Under the pieces are notes generated by a model that saw only the letters and a program-made list of their open reading frames with translations, did no database searches and was not told the DNA's origin. 64,000 nucleotides of DNA from Chelonoidis abingdonii (Eukaryota; Chordata; Testudines; Testudinidae): positions 13,854,755-13,918,754 of the forward strand of contig NC_133770.1 in the NCBI RefSeq assembly GCF_003597395.2, read 5' to 3'. Below, piece by piece: positions 35,981-60,788 of the stretch. Numbering within the stretch: position 1 is the first letter of the stretch; the number at the start of each line of letters is the position of its first letter. Made by a program: the position numbers and the translations under genes.

Positions 35981-36136
35981 GGGGGAAGGATAGCTCAGTG
36001 GTTTGAGCATTGGCCTACTAAACCCAGCGTTGTGAATTCAATCCTTGGGGGGGGCCATTTGGGGACTGGTCCTGCTTTGAGTGGGGGGTTGGGCTAGATG
36101 ATCTCTTGAGGTCTCTTTCAACCCTAATATTCTATG
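35981..36136 (+). repeat. turtle tRNA-derived SINE, complete
   Basis: Head with pol III A box-like 'tagctcagtggtttgagc' and B box-like 'gtgaattcaatcc'. A middle region follows, and the 3' tail 'gggctagatgatctcttgag' to 'tctatg' is shared with CR1. This tRNA-Lys-type, CR1-tailed family is known from hidden-necked turtles. Confidence 0.88.
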
Positions 36137-37317
36137 TTTGACATAAACAAAATGACATTCAGAGGCAGGAACATGGGTGTCTTTTAATTCACTCGCTGTT
36201 TAATAGAAGCTTCTGCTTCTCTCAGTCAGCTCCCCCAGAACCAAATCCTTCACTAGCTGCATTGAACTGAGGCTTTTCTACTTTATCTGGTCCTCCTCTG
36301 CTCTTCCCTGACCCGGAGCTTGGCAGCTGCTGTAAACCGTTCAGTTGGGAAGGTGGTTTTTCACCTCCGCTTTGGTGGTTTCTGAATAAAAAGTGCCTAA
36401 GCCCCACCACACTGAGTCGTATCAGTCTGTGCTGGGCTCATCACCATGAGATGGAATCTGAGACTGTGAAGCAAACCTCACCCCTGGGGGCCCCTAAGTG
36501 CTACAATAATACAGAGGAATATTATGCCTGGGAGTCAGGCATTTAGTTACCTTTAAAAATTTGGTCTGTACCATAGACAGAGTTATACCAACATAAAAGT
36601 GCTTTTGCTGGTATAACTTATTTTGTGTGCAAAATCAATATGTTATACTGGTACGGGCAATTTTTTTTTTTGTAATGCGGATAAGCTTCATCTGCCTAGG
36701 ATCTTTTGACAGCATAGCTGTTCAGGAATAGCTCTACTAGCAAGCCTTTTTCCAGTGTAGACATGGCCTCAAGTAAGTGGAGTTGAACAGGGAATTAATG
36801 CTGTAGATGTGAGAATGCCCCCTCATTGGCTGGAACCCAATCCTATTAAAATCAATGGGAGCTGAAACAGGCCCAAAATGACAATAAAATTATTTGACAA
36901 ATGAGCAGGAGCATATATGCAACCTTGTGCATGGAATGCTATCACCACAAGCTGTTGGATATGTATATTAATGTTAATTTGATGATCTGTTCCAAACATA
37001 AACTCCATTTTCAATCTAGTAGAAACGTTAGGTGTAGCGAGGGGATGAGGAAGAAAAGTGGATGAAGAATCAAAGTTAAGACTGTGGCAAATTGCCGGTA
37101 TTGTTCTCTGGGTCTCGTGCTTTCTCTTCTCTGGGGTAGGTTCAGGGCGCTATTGCTTGCCTCTGAACCAGTTCTTAATCACTCCCCTAGTGTCCTGGGA
37201 GGAGGGGAGTGGAGAGGGAGGGACCTGGGCCCGCCCTCTACTCCAGGTCCCAACCCAGGGGCCCTGGGGTTGTGGTGAACCACTTGACTAGCGGTTTCTT
37301 CCCCTGGGTTACTTCCC
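36137..37317. other. no gene recognised
   Basis: Apart from a weak MIR-like piece near 36480-36520 and a poly-T run near 36661, nothing is recognised. A minus-strand open frame at 36410-36222 is discussed as a finding. Confidence 0.45.
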
Positions 37318-37421
37318 NNNNNNNNNNNNNNNNNNNNNNNNNNNNNNNNNNNNNNNNNNNNNNNNNNNNNNNNNNNNNNNNNNNNNNNNNNNNNNNNNNN
37401 NNNNNNNNNNNNNNNNNNNNN
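37318..37421. other. assembly gap (N)
   Basis: 104 N. The real length is unknown. The sequence resumes inside a MITE, so a repeat probably caused the break. Confidence 0.99.
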
Positions 37422-37475
37422 AATCGGTTTAACGCTGCTAAAATCGGTTTAAACATGTAGTGTAGACCAGGCCCA
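37422..37475 (+). repeat. 3' end of a MITE cut by the gap
   Basis: 'aatcggtttaacgctgctaa' and 'gtagtgtagaccaggccca' are typical of the turtle MITE group that ends in 'gtgtagac'. Confidence 0.55.
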
Positions 37476-38187
37476 GGCCAGGGACTTGGGGAAGGTGGTA
37501 GACCCAAGCTGTGCCTGAAGTAAGAGACGACAGAGTAGTTGTAGGGAGAAACTTTTCCTTTCTTCCAGTCAAATTCCTCGCCTCCCTCCCCTGCAGCCAA
37601 ATGATCTGGAGTGGAGTCCCCTCTGCTACAGCCATTTAGCATTCACAAAAAAAGGAAGCGGAGCAGCCTAAATCTGATTTAACAGGTGAGTGCTGAGGAT
37701 TTCTGAGGTCATGTGATGTCAATGACCTCACCACTTACAGTCTGGAGGAGACCATGTGGGGCAGACCACCTGCAGCGTGGTCTCCCATAGATGCAGCTCA
37801 GGTAAGGGAGGGTGGAAGAATGAAAGATGGTTATTGCTAGGCTCTTGGCTATGGCTACGACCATTCTTTAGGCCGGGTGTTGGGAGTGAGTGGCTGGGTG
37901 AGCTTGGCCATCACCCTGCTTCAGGTAGCTAAGGAAAGAGGGGTGAGCCAGTGTTCCTGAGCCTCTGGTTAGAAGCAGGCCCAGCCACAGCTGTTTCTTG
38001 GGGGGCTACCCTCTCCCCATGGAGCAGGGATGTCTAACCGTGGGCTATACTAGTGCAGGGTGCAGCTGGTGGTCTGAGCTTTCTGGACTGAGCCCTCTTC
38101 TAGGTGGGGTGTGCCCTGTACAAAAGTCCTTTCTATGCCAGCAGCTACTGGGCTGCAGCCTGGGTTGGGCCTCCCTCTTTCTCAGCT

Positions 38188-39143
38188 AGGGTGACCAGAC
38201 GTCCCGATTTTATCGGGACTGTCCCGATATTTGCTTGTTTGTCCCGCGACCGGACCAATGTTAGGTCGGGACACTGGACAAACATGCAAAGGCTCACGCC
38301 CTTCCCTGCCCCGACTCTACCCTCTCCTCCCCCCATTGGATCTCTCCCCAAATCCCAGCCCCCTCACTGCTCCATTGGCTCCCTCCCTAAATCCCCGCCT
38401 CTTGCCAAGCCCGCTGTGCCCAAGAGACGCAGGGGAGCGCGGGGCCGGGATGAGTGTGAGTCCGGCCTGGCCCCAAGCAGGCAGGACTCGGGCATGGTAC
38501 CTGGAGGGACAGTANNNNNNNNNNNNNNNNNNNNNNNNNNNNNNNNNNNNNNNNNNNNNNNNNNNNNNNNNNNNNNNNNNNNNNNNNNNNNNNNNNNNNN
38601 NNNNNNNNNNNNNNTCATTATTTCTGCTTTAGACCAGTTAGAACTGTTGCAACTGATAACGGCTGTTACACCAGGCCTTTTAGGTCGATTAAAGTTTAAA
38701 CATGGAAGGACTCGTTTGCTGAGGCCTAAAACCAGGAAGGCTCCATACCCTTGTCCTGAGTTACTTAGGGTTATGCTTAGTGACACCAACAGGCGGGGGA
38801 GACTGAGGGAACTATAGGATAGCTACCGACAATGCAACGCTCCGGAAATCGACGCTAGCCTCGGTACATGGATGCACACCGCCGAATTAATGTGCTTAGT
38901 GTGGCCGCGTGCATTCAACTTTATACAATGTGTTTTACAAAACCAGTTTATGTAAAATCGGAATAATCCCGTAGTGTAGACATACCCTGAGTCTCCCGGG
39001 GCTCCCTCCAGCACTTGCAGAGGGAGGAGGAATCAGGGGTGGGGGATTTTTTTTTTTTTTGCTGGGCCGCCATTTTTTCCTCTCTGCCCCTGCCCTGGCC
39101 CCCTGCGTCCCGATATTTGACCTGGGTGATCTGGTCACCTTAT
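38188..39143 (+). mobile_element. hAT-type element with nested insertion and gap
   Basis: Starts 'agggtgaccagacgtcccg' and ends 'gatctggtcacctta'. Perfect 8-bp target duplication TCTCAGCT (38180-38187 and 39144-39151). Inside are the second assembly gap and a different MITE that ends 'gtagtgtagacataccctga' at about 38993. A shorter relative is at 42327-42452. Confidence 0.85.
38515..38614. other. assembly gap (100 N)
   Basis: Exactly 100 N, a usual placeholder for unknown length. It lies inside the hAT element, next to a nested MITE. Confidence 0.99.
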
Positions 39144-39209
39144 TCTCAGCTGGCTGGTTTCGGGGCAAGGAAGGAAATCTCTGCTCTCCACAGCTTCAGA
39201 GAGAGAGGG

Positions 39210-39240
<31 letters not shown>

Positions 39241-39262
39241 CGTGTGCGTGCACACGCACATG
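39210..39262 (+). repeat. (GT)n(CG)n simple repeat
   Basis: Alternating purine-pyrimidine run: about 20 bp of GT, 10 bp of GC, then GTGCGTGCACACGCACATGCG. Confidence 0.95.
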
Positions 39263-39289
39263 CGTGGCAGGTTTGTAGAAATTTTGGTG

Positions 39290-39695
39290 GTGCCCAGAGC
39301 CCACCCCCCAACTCCGCCCCCCACCTGCCTAAGGCTCTGGGAGGGAGTTTGGGTGGGGGGAGGAGGTCTGGGGTGTAGGTCCTGGGCTGGGGATTAGGGT
39401 GCAGGAGGGGTGCAGGGTGCAGGCTCTGGGAGGGAGTTTGGCGGTAGGAGGGGGTGCAGAGGGAGAGGAGGGCTCTGGCTGAGGATGAGGGGTTCATGAT
39501 GCAGGAGGGGGCTCAGGGCTGGGGCAGAGGATTAGGGTGCGAGGGGATGAGGGCTGGGGCTGAGGATGAAGGGTTCATGATGCAGGAGGCAGCTCAGAGC
39601 TGGGGCAGAGGATTAGGGTGTGGGGGAATGAGAGGTTTGAGGCATTGGAGAGGCTCAGGGCTAGGGCAGAAGGGTAAGAGCAGCCTGCCCAGCTG
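39290..39695 (+). repeat. degenerate G-rich minisatellite
   Basis: Diverged copies of a unit of roughly 75-90 bp with 'ggctggggcagaggattagg' and 'gggttcatgatgcaggagg', the latter at about 39488 and 39568. Confidence 0.75.
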
Positions 39696-39739
39696 TTAGC
39701 ATGGGTGGGCACTAGGACCCTGGGGCAGCAGACAGCAGT

Positions 39740-40185
39740 TGATGCTGGGAGCAGGGTGTAGTGTAGGACACCACTCCGCTAAGGAATGTGCTATACCTGC
39801 AGCACAAGCAGGCGCGGGAGAGGTGTGCACAGCTTTCCTTCAGGCAGGGCAAGGGGGAAGACGTGCGGGGGTGGCAGGCGAGGGCCAGGGGAGAGACCCA
39901 GCTCCAAATATTGCTGGAGCAGGGCCCCTAGCCCTGAATATTCCTGGATCCCGGGCACCACAAAAGAAGATAACTCGTGTGCGTGTGCGTATGCTTCTTG
40001 CCACCTGAACTAAGCGCACAGCCACCCAATTAGGGCATTGTTGGTGGGACCTTCCACCCAGACATCTCTGTGGGGATGGCAAGGGAGCCCATTACTGAGG
40101 TGATGGCAGCAGGGGAAGGCAAATGTGGGGTGCGTGTGTGAGTGAGAATAGGAGCAGAAACAAGCTAACCTGAAGTAGTAGAGGG
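39740..40185. other. no gene recognised
   Basis: GC-rich sequence between two minisatellites; no conserved frame. Confidence 0.45.
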
Positions 40186-40189
40186 GGGA

Positions 40190-41525
40190 GAGTGGCGGGC
40201 GTCGGGGGCTCCCGTCTGTCTGTCCCTGGGAGTGGAAGGGTGGCTGGCTGTCGGGGGGATCCCGTCTGTCTGGCCCTGGGAGTGGGGGGGGGGGTGGCGG
40301 TGGGGGCTCCCATCTGTCTGTGCCTGTCCCCGGGAGTGTGGGGGTGGCTGGCTGTCGGGCGGATCCTGTTGTGTATGTGTGTGTGTGAGAGAGAGACAGA
40401 GAGAGAGGGGGGAGTTGGCAGGCTGTCGGGGGCTCCCATCTGTCTGTCCCTGGGAGTGGGGGGCTGGCAGGTTGTTGGGGGGATCCCCTCTGTCTGTCCC
40501 CGGGACTGTGGGGGTGGTTGGCTGTCGGGGGCTCCCGTCTGTCTGTCCCTGGGACTGTGGGGGTGGCTGGCTGTTGGGGGCTCCCGTCTGTCTGTCCCCA
40601 GGACTGTGGGGGTGGCTGGCTGTCGGAGGCGCCCGTCTGTCTGGCCCTGGGAGTGGGGGGGTGGGTGGCAGGCTGTCGGGCGGATCCTGTCTGTCTGTCT
40701 CCGGGAGTGGGGGGGGTGGCTGTCTGTCGAGGGAGATCCTATCTGTCCCCGGGACTGTGGGGGGTAGCTGTAGGGGGCTCCCGTCTTTCTGTCTGTCCCC
40801 TGGACTGTGGGGGTGGCTGTCTGGCTGTCGGGGGGCTCCCATCTCTCTGTCCCTGAGACTGTGGGGGTGGCTGGCTGTTGGACGCTCCTGTCTGTCTGTC
40901 CCCAGGACTGTGGGGGTGGCTGGCTGTCGGGGGCGCCCGTCTGTCTGGCCCTGGGAGTGGGGGGGTGGGTGGCAGGCTGTCGAGGGGATCCCGTCTGTCT
41001 GTCCCCGGGACTATGGGGGTGGCTGGCTGTCGGGCGGATCCTGTCTGTCTGTCTCCGGGAGTGGGGGGGTGGCTGTCTGTCGAGGGAGATCCTATCTGTC
41101 CCCGGGACTGTGGGGGGTAGCTGTCGGGGGCTCCCGTCTTTCTGTCTGTCCCCTGGACTGTGGGGGTGGCTGTCTGGCTGTCAGGGGGATCCCGTCTCTC
41201 TGTCCCTGGGACTGTGGGGGTGGCTGGATGTTGGACGCTCCTGTCTGTCTGTCCCCAGGACGGTGGGGGTGGCTGTCGGGGGCTCGCATCTGTCTGCCCC
41301 TGGGAGTGTGGGGGGGTGGCTGTCGGGGGTCCCATCTGTCTGCCCCTTGGACTGGGGGGGTGGCTGTCGGGGGTCCCGTCTGTCTGCCCCCGGGACTGGG
41401 GGGGTGGCTGTCGGGGGCTCCCGTCTGTCTGCCCCCGGGAGTGGGGGGGGGCTGTCGGGGGTCCCGTCTGTCTGCCCCCGGGAGTGGGGGGGGCTGTCGG
41501 GGGTCCCGTCTGTCCCGGGCCGTGT
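40190..41525 (+). repeat. 1.3-kb minisatellite upstream of MYD88
   Basis: About 27 diverged copies of a unit near 49-50 bp built on 'ctgtctgtccctgggactgtgg', a G-rich part and 'ggctggctgtcgggggctccc'. There is a higher-order repeat of about 353 bp: 'gagatcctatctgtccccgg' occurs near 40733 and again near 41086, and 'ttggacgctcctgtctgtct' near 40879 and 41231. Units shorten to about 40-45 bp after 41270. The array ends about 160 bp before the MYD88 start codon. Confidence 0.93.
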
Positions 41526-55313
<13,788 letters not shown>

Positions 55314-55972
55314 GGCAAAGCTACGTGAGCCAGGTGCCTTTTGATCCAGCACAGCTGTGCCTTAAGGAAAAAAAGAAACTTAACTTCTAGGTGTCGTTTA
55401 TACCGTCTTTCAACACGCCAGAACTTTGATCCTTGCAATATTGTGCCTGGGGCCTCCAACAGACACACAAGGGTTATCTGAAGGGGGGCTTAATTGCATT
55501 AAATGGGGAGTTAATTAGAGTACAGTGGCCACAATGCACTTCTCCAGGTGGGTAACTTTAAATGACAAAAGCCACAAACCATAGATGTTGTACACAAATT
55601 ATATATGGTTTTAAACACCGTTACGTGGCTCCCATAATGGTACCTGGGCATTGTCAGGAGAATTGTTTCTCTCTTTAATCCTTGGTGAAATCTGATGGCT
55701 GGTTGCTGACCTGTGTGAAATGAGTTCGGAGGTCTCAGTGTGGTTCCTAGTGGACAAATACTATGAAAATCATTGATACTGGCATCCTGCTTGGTAGAGA
55801 GGCCAAGGATTGAACTACCCTTTTGTTCCCTAGAGGCTACCCCTCCAGATCCGGGTTGTAGCACAATGGAAGGGCAGTTTCCATTGTACCTGCTCTCTAG
55901 CTATACGGAGGACTTCAGTCTCCAGGACTCTCTTGTATTTAATAAGCATCAAATTTACTTAAACAATGTTTA

Positions 55973-56031
55973 AGTATCTAAACATCTAACATCTAAACAT
56001 CTAACATCTAAACAATGTTTAAGTATCTAAC
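55973..56031 (+). repeat. short tandem repeat in MYD88 3' UTR
   Basis: Repeated 'atctaaac' and 'atctaac' units, flanked by two copies of 'aacaatgtttaagtatcta' (about 55962 and 56012). Confidence 0.8.
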
Positions 56032-57679
56032 CGATCTCCCATTATTTTTAGCAATATCTGACTCTTGAAAAATGACTGAAGTGAGTTTATTTTCTGTTTA
56101 ATATTTTTTTCTCAATTTTGGTCTTCTAAAACATTTTAGGTCTTAGTGTAACCTGTTCAGAGAGTTAGTTACTTCTGTAACTCCCCTGTGGCTGACATCC
56201 TCTGGAACAGCCTTCTGACCTTGACCGATGATTGGTTCTTCGTTAAAAGCAAAAGCCATAGAGAAACTGATACTAAATAATGAGGGTGCTGCTTATAGCA
56301 CGTACGTCTGTCTGTCTGTGCATATGTCCCATTTAACTAAGTGATCGCTCTTACATCAGCACTGGGAAATCATAGATCCTATAATGTTTACAACAGATCA
56401 TTCTCACGTCGATGGCTCAGTCTTGGATTTGTATTGGAGGATTGAACCCTTAACACACAAGGTACTGAATACCTTCAGCTTCCATTGACTTGAGTGGGAG
56501 AATTGAGCTGAGAACTTTCTAGGAGCACCTGAGAACTTTCTAGGAGCAGCCCCTAAATCATTTGACTTCTAAGAATCTCGCAGAACACACTGGCTTTAGA
56601 ATGTCCCAGTACCAAAAGGTTAAGTGTTTGACAAAACGTGCCTTACATTATAGACCAGATCTACCTAAAAACAAATAGTAATGTTGTTTTAATATGAACA
56701 TGGCATATTTTAATTCATATATTATGATACTGTGATTAATTAATCAGTATACTTTAAATCTAAAAGAATCCCCAGTTGCTCGCAAGAGTGAGGTTAGGAG
56801 CAGCACTGTTGTTGCTGTAGTTGTATGCGTCGTGTGGATCAGAGGCTCTGTATGATCCAGTCCTTATGGAAACTTGTGTGTGGGTTTTTTTTTTTTTTTT
56901 ATTTTTTACCCCAAAGGTGACACTTTAAAATAACCTGTCAGGGTCTCAAACACGGTTTTGGTAAATGTTTACTTTCCAAAGCGATGTGGTTTTCTGTGCC
57001 TACGTATCTGTATTTGCTGCATGTTGGTTCATTCCTTCAGCTACTGATTTGCTATTGATTTTACTGCTTATCATGAGTTACTCATGTACGTTTTCAAACA
57101 GTAGCCGATCATCCGTTTCTTGACTATTCGTTGCGATATTTAACTGTGTTGAGTTCTTCTGTTTGAAATATCTGTGTCTGTGTGTCTGTAAAGGATATTA
57201 ATGTCTGCTCATAAGATGTAGCTATATTTTTTACCAGCTTCTTTTTGCCTGCTAGGTCTCTTGTAATAGACAAGCAAACCCTATTGTTGTGAACCTCAGT
57301 TAACTAAAGCTTGTTAATGCTCCTAGCATCAGTGCTGGGGAACACTTTTGGATGGGCCTATAAAACACACTTTTTTCCGTCTCTCCCATTAACATAATGG
57401 TCTCCACCACTTTAATGAGATCATCCTGCACAGGTCTGTCCTGAGGATGTTGTGGGAATTAGTGCGAGAACTCTGGGAAAAACCCCAAACTTAACGGATC
57501 TAAATGGATATAAATGTATCTCCTGGTCCTCTTGTCCTCGGTGCAGAAGTGAAGCGCAGCTGCTTATCTTGGGATTCCTGCATAGTTTCTAAATGTCAGT
57601 TATATAAATAACCTGGGGTTCTGAGGACTGCTAGGCCCTCAGCCATTGTAGGGAATTGGATTGGTTTTCTTTGCTGAAT

Positions 57680-58010
57680 ATTAGCACTTCCATAGTGTTT
57701 TACAAAGATGAATACACCAGCGGTGGGATTGAACCTGATAACGTTTGGATCTAAAAACATGAGCTTCCGTTGAATGACTAGGTCTATTAACTCCAAAGGC
57801 TGTAGCAGAAACATGAAACTCTCCATGGTCCAGCCACTAGGGGGGTACAGTGAGCCACACTTATACCTCCTAATCCCGCTGGCTGGCAGGGGAGAATTGT
57901 CCCCAGTTCGCAGGGGGGAAACAGGCACAGAAAGTTTAACTGACTTATCCAACATTGCACCTTGAGTCACTGGCAAAGCAAGGACTGGAACCCCATTCCG
58001 TAACTCCTAG
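57680..58010 (-). repeat. diverged MIR-like SINE
   Basis: 'aggcacagaaagtttaactg' and 'aggactggaaccccattccg' suggest a reverse MIR core. Weak. Confidence 0.4.
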
Positions 58011-58570
58011 TGTCCTGTTTTCAGTAGGAAATGTTTAGCACAGAGAGTGAACTCTTTGGCAGAGACTATAATTTTACAACATGTTTGTATGGCACTGTCT
58101 GTGGTGGGCCCTGATCTCTGGTTTGGGCCTATAGCTGCTACAGCAATGCAAATAATAAAATCTGCATATTTACTAGGTGATTAAATGACAGCTGAATATC
58201 TCTGCTCTCTGAATAGAGAAGATGCTGCTTTTGCAAGGAGAGAAACAGCAGCATCTTCATCATTACTAGTTCGTCCAAACATACCCGGATGAATTTACCA
58301 TTCCAAATAACCATCAAAGACCTCATAGCTTGGATAAGATCATATTGTCACCTAATCTCTCTGTGCTTCGGTTTCTTCACCTCTCTGTCTCAGTAGAAAG
58401 CTGCTGTGCTTTATAAGTGCAAAATATTGTTAGTGCATGTACCCAACTTTTTAAAATCAAGTTAAAAGTTCTTAAGCAGACTAAAATAACTCTATTGGGG
58501 TTAGAAGTTGTCATCCCAGAAACATAAGGTCTGAAGGTTTAAAGAGTTACTTCTGTAATATACTGTAAGC

Positions 58571-58893
58571 CAGTGGTCCCCAAACGTTTTATGTCATGCT
58601 GTCCCTTATGTAATCTATCTGTCCCCCTCCTGAGGGCTGGGAGCCAAGGCTGGGGCTGGAGCTGCAGGTGGGGTCATGGCTGGGAGGGGAGCCAGGCCAT
58701 TGTCGGGGGTTGAAGCTGGGGCCTCAGTTGGGGGCAGGGCTGGGGCCAGGGCTGGAGTGGAGCTGGGGGCAGAGCGTGGCTGGGTGGTGCTCCCTCCCAA
58801 CCCCTTGTGGGGACTGGCCTGGGCCCCGCTGCACCACCTGAACGTTTCTATATGCCCCCCTAAAGGGGCATGACTCACAGTTGGGGACTGCTG
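58571..58893 (+). mobile_element. hAT-type element, 323 bp
   Basis: Ends 'cagtggtccccaaac' and 'gttggggactgctg'. Flanking 8-mers ctgtaagc (58563-58570) and ctgtatgc (58894-58901) agree at 7 of 8. The interior is a G-rich imperfect tandem ('ggctggggctgg'). Confidence 0.88.
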
Positions 58894-59285
58894 CTGTATG
58901 CTAAAGCAATCTCAAGATCCTATGTGCTTCTGAATGTCATAAATCTCTTCTGAGTGTGACGTCTCCTTAAGTCATAAAATCTTATTTATTCCAAATGCAA
59001 TTCAATTGCAACGGAGTGTTTCTCCTCCCTTCCACCTCTTCCTGTGCATAGGAATCTGTTTTTAAAAAACTACCCACAAGTGATGTTGGTTGCATTGTAT
59101 TTTTTTATCTCACTTTAAAACAATTATAGCTGTGCTTGTTAATATCAAAACACTTATCTGTATATTTGCATTATTTTCTGTCCATTCTGATGTCCAGCTT
59201 TTGAAGGACATACGTGTTTTATATTCAACTGTTCCACTGGTTGGTTCTTTTTAAAAAGTTTTGCTACTTTTGAAATTGTGCCAAA

Positions 59286-59291
59286 AATAAA
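59286..59291 (+). terminator. MYD88: candidate MYD88 polyadenylation signal
   Basis: AATAAA in 'gccaaaaataaagactg', with a G/T-rich downstream element 20-45 bp later. It is the best candidate in the 4 kb after the stop codon. Confidence 0.5.
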
Positions 59292-59576
59292 GACTGAAGA
59301 AAAGCAACAGGATTTGTGATTATGCTGTTTCTGTATCAGAGAACACCTGCCTTTATAAGGAAATATGCTATTGGGAGATATTTACAGACAGGTTCTAGTC
59401 ACATAATTTTTTTCAGAAATCAGCTATTTCTGGATTAAGCCTTTATAGATTCAGTCCTGTGTATTCGGCAGTGTGTGGCTCACCACTGTGTCCCAGCAGG
59501 AATGCTACCAAGAAATTATGCTTCAGAGAGGTACAGTTCCTCTCCAGGTCTCATTCTTCACTTGACAAATGTAGCC

Positions 59577-59887
59577 CAGGGGTAGGCAACCTATGGCACA
59601 GGTGCCAAAGGCGGCACTTGAGCTGATTTTCAGTGGCACTCACACTGCCTGAGTCCTGGCCACTGGTCCGGGGGGCTCTGCATTTTAATTTAATTGTAAA
59701 TGAAGCTTCTTAAACATTTTAAAAACCTTATTTACTTTACATACAACAATAGTTTAATTATATATTATAGACTTATAGAAAGAGACCTTCTAAAAATGTT
59801 AAAATGTATTACCGGCACGTGAAACCTTAAATTAGAGTTAATAAATGAAGACTCGGCACAGCACTTCTGAAAAGTTCTCAACCCCTG
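59577..59887 (+). mobile_element. non-autonomous hAT element, 311 bp
   Basis: Same family as 2294-2585, starting 'caggggtaggcaacctatgg' and ending with 'ctcaacccctg'. Perfect 8-bp duplication ATGTAGCC (59569-59576 and 59888-59895). Confidence 0.92.
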
Positions 59888-59984
59888 ATGTAGCCTCTTC
59901 CCTCTCGCATTGCCTGCATCCAACCAGCTCTATTAGCTGGCCTGTGGGGTGGTACCAGGGCTCTGACTACTCCCTACACACTGA

Positions 59985-60760
59985 TGTGACAGGTTCGGTC
60001 ACAGAGACCCCCTTGGGACTGTCACCTGATGTGCTGAAATTACCTCTGATCCCATTTTCCCGGCCAGCTTGGGACTCCAGATCCCTGCCTTGTTGAGCCA
60101 AAAACTCTAGCCTGCTGCAACACAGACTCGGGGTCTGGGCCATGCCCCCAAAGCTGCAGACTTTAACCAAAAACAGCTCAGCAGTTTACCTTTCCAGCAC
60201 CCAGACACCCAGTTCCCAATGGGATCCAAACCCCAAATAAATCCGTTTTACTCTGTATAAAGCTTATACAGGGTAAATACATAAATTGTTCAACCTCTAT
60301 AACACCGATAGAGAGATATGCACAACTGTTTGCTCTCCCACTTACTCTGGGTATATTAATAAACAAAAGTGATTTTATTAAGTATGAAAAGTAGGATGTA
60401 AATGGATTCAAGTAATAACAGACAGAACAAAGTCAGTCACAAAGCAAAATAAAGCAAAAACATGAAGTCTATGACTAATATATTAAGAAACTGTTTACAG
60501 GTAATGTCTCACTCTCTGAGATGTTCTAATAAGCTTCTTTCACAGACTAGACTCCTTGCTAGTCGGGCCCAATCCTTGCCCCGGTACAGTTCTTGCTAGT
60601 TTCAGCAGACATCTCAGGTGGTCAGGGTTTTCTCGTCATTGGCTACCCCCTTTGTCCTGCTCCACCACCTTTTATAGATATGGGACAAGGCGGGAATCTT
60701 TTGTTTCTCTGGGTCCTCACCCCTCCTTCTAAATGGAAAAGTACCAGATTTAAGATGCAT
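59985..60760 (-). mobile_element. LTR copy (minus strand)
   Basis: Reverse complement of the LTR at 5633-6886 over about 770 bp, including the TATA-like box (seen on plus as 'ccttttatag' near 60669) and the AATAAAATCAC signal (near 60370 on plus). The 5' part is missing past an AC repeat at 60768-60788. Confidence 0.7.
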
Positions 60761-60767
60761 GTGTGTG

Positions 60768-60788
60768 CGCACACACACACACACACAC
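60768..60788 (+). repeat. (AC)n microsatellite
   Basis: Run of CA dinucleotides after 'gtgtgcgcacac'. Confidence 0.9.

Larger units (their letters stand above)
55314..59310 (+). other. MYD88: probable MYD88 3' UTR
   Basis: After the stop codon about 4 kb of AT-rich non-coding sequence leads to AATAAA at 59286-59291, followed by a G/T-rich stretch ('ggatttgtgattatgctg'). An earlier AATAAAA lies near 58149. Without transcripts the true end is unknown; a shorter UTR is possible. Two repeats lie inside: an eight-base tandem at 55973-56031 and a hAT element at 58571-58893. Confidence 0.45.
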
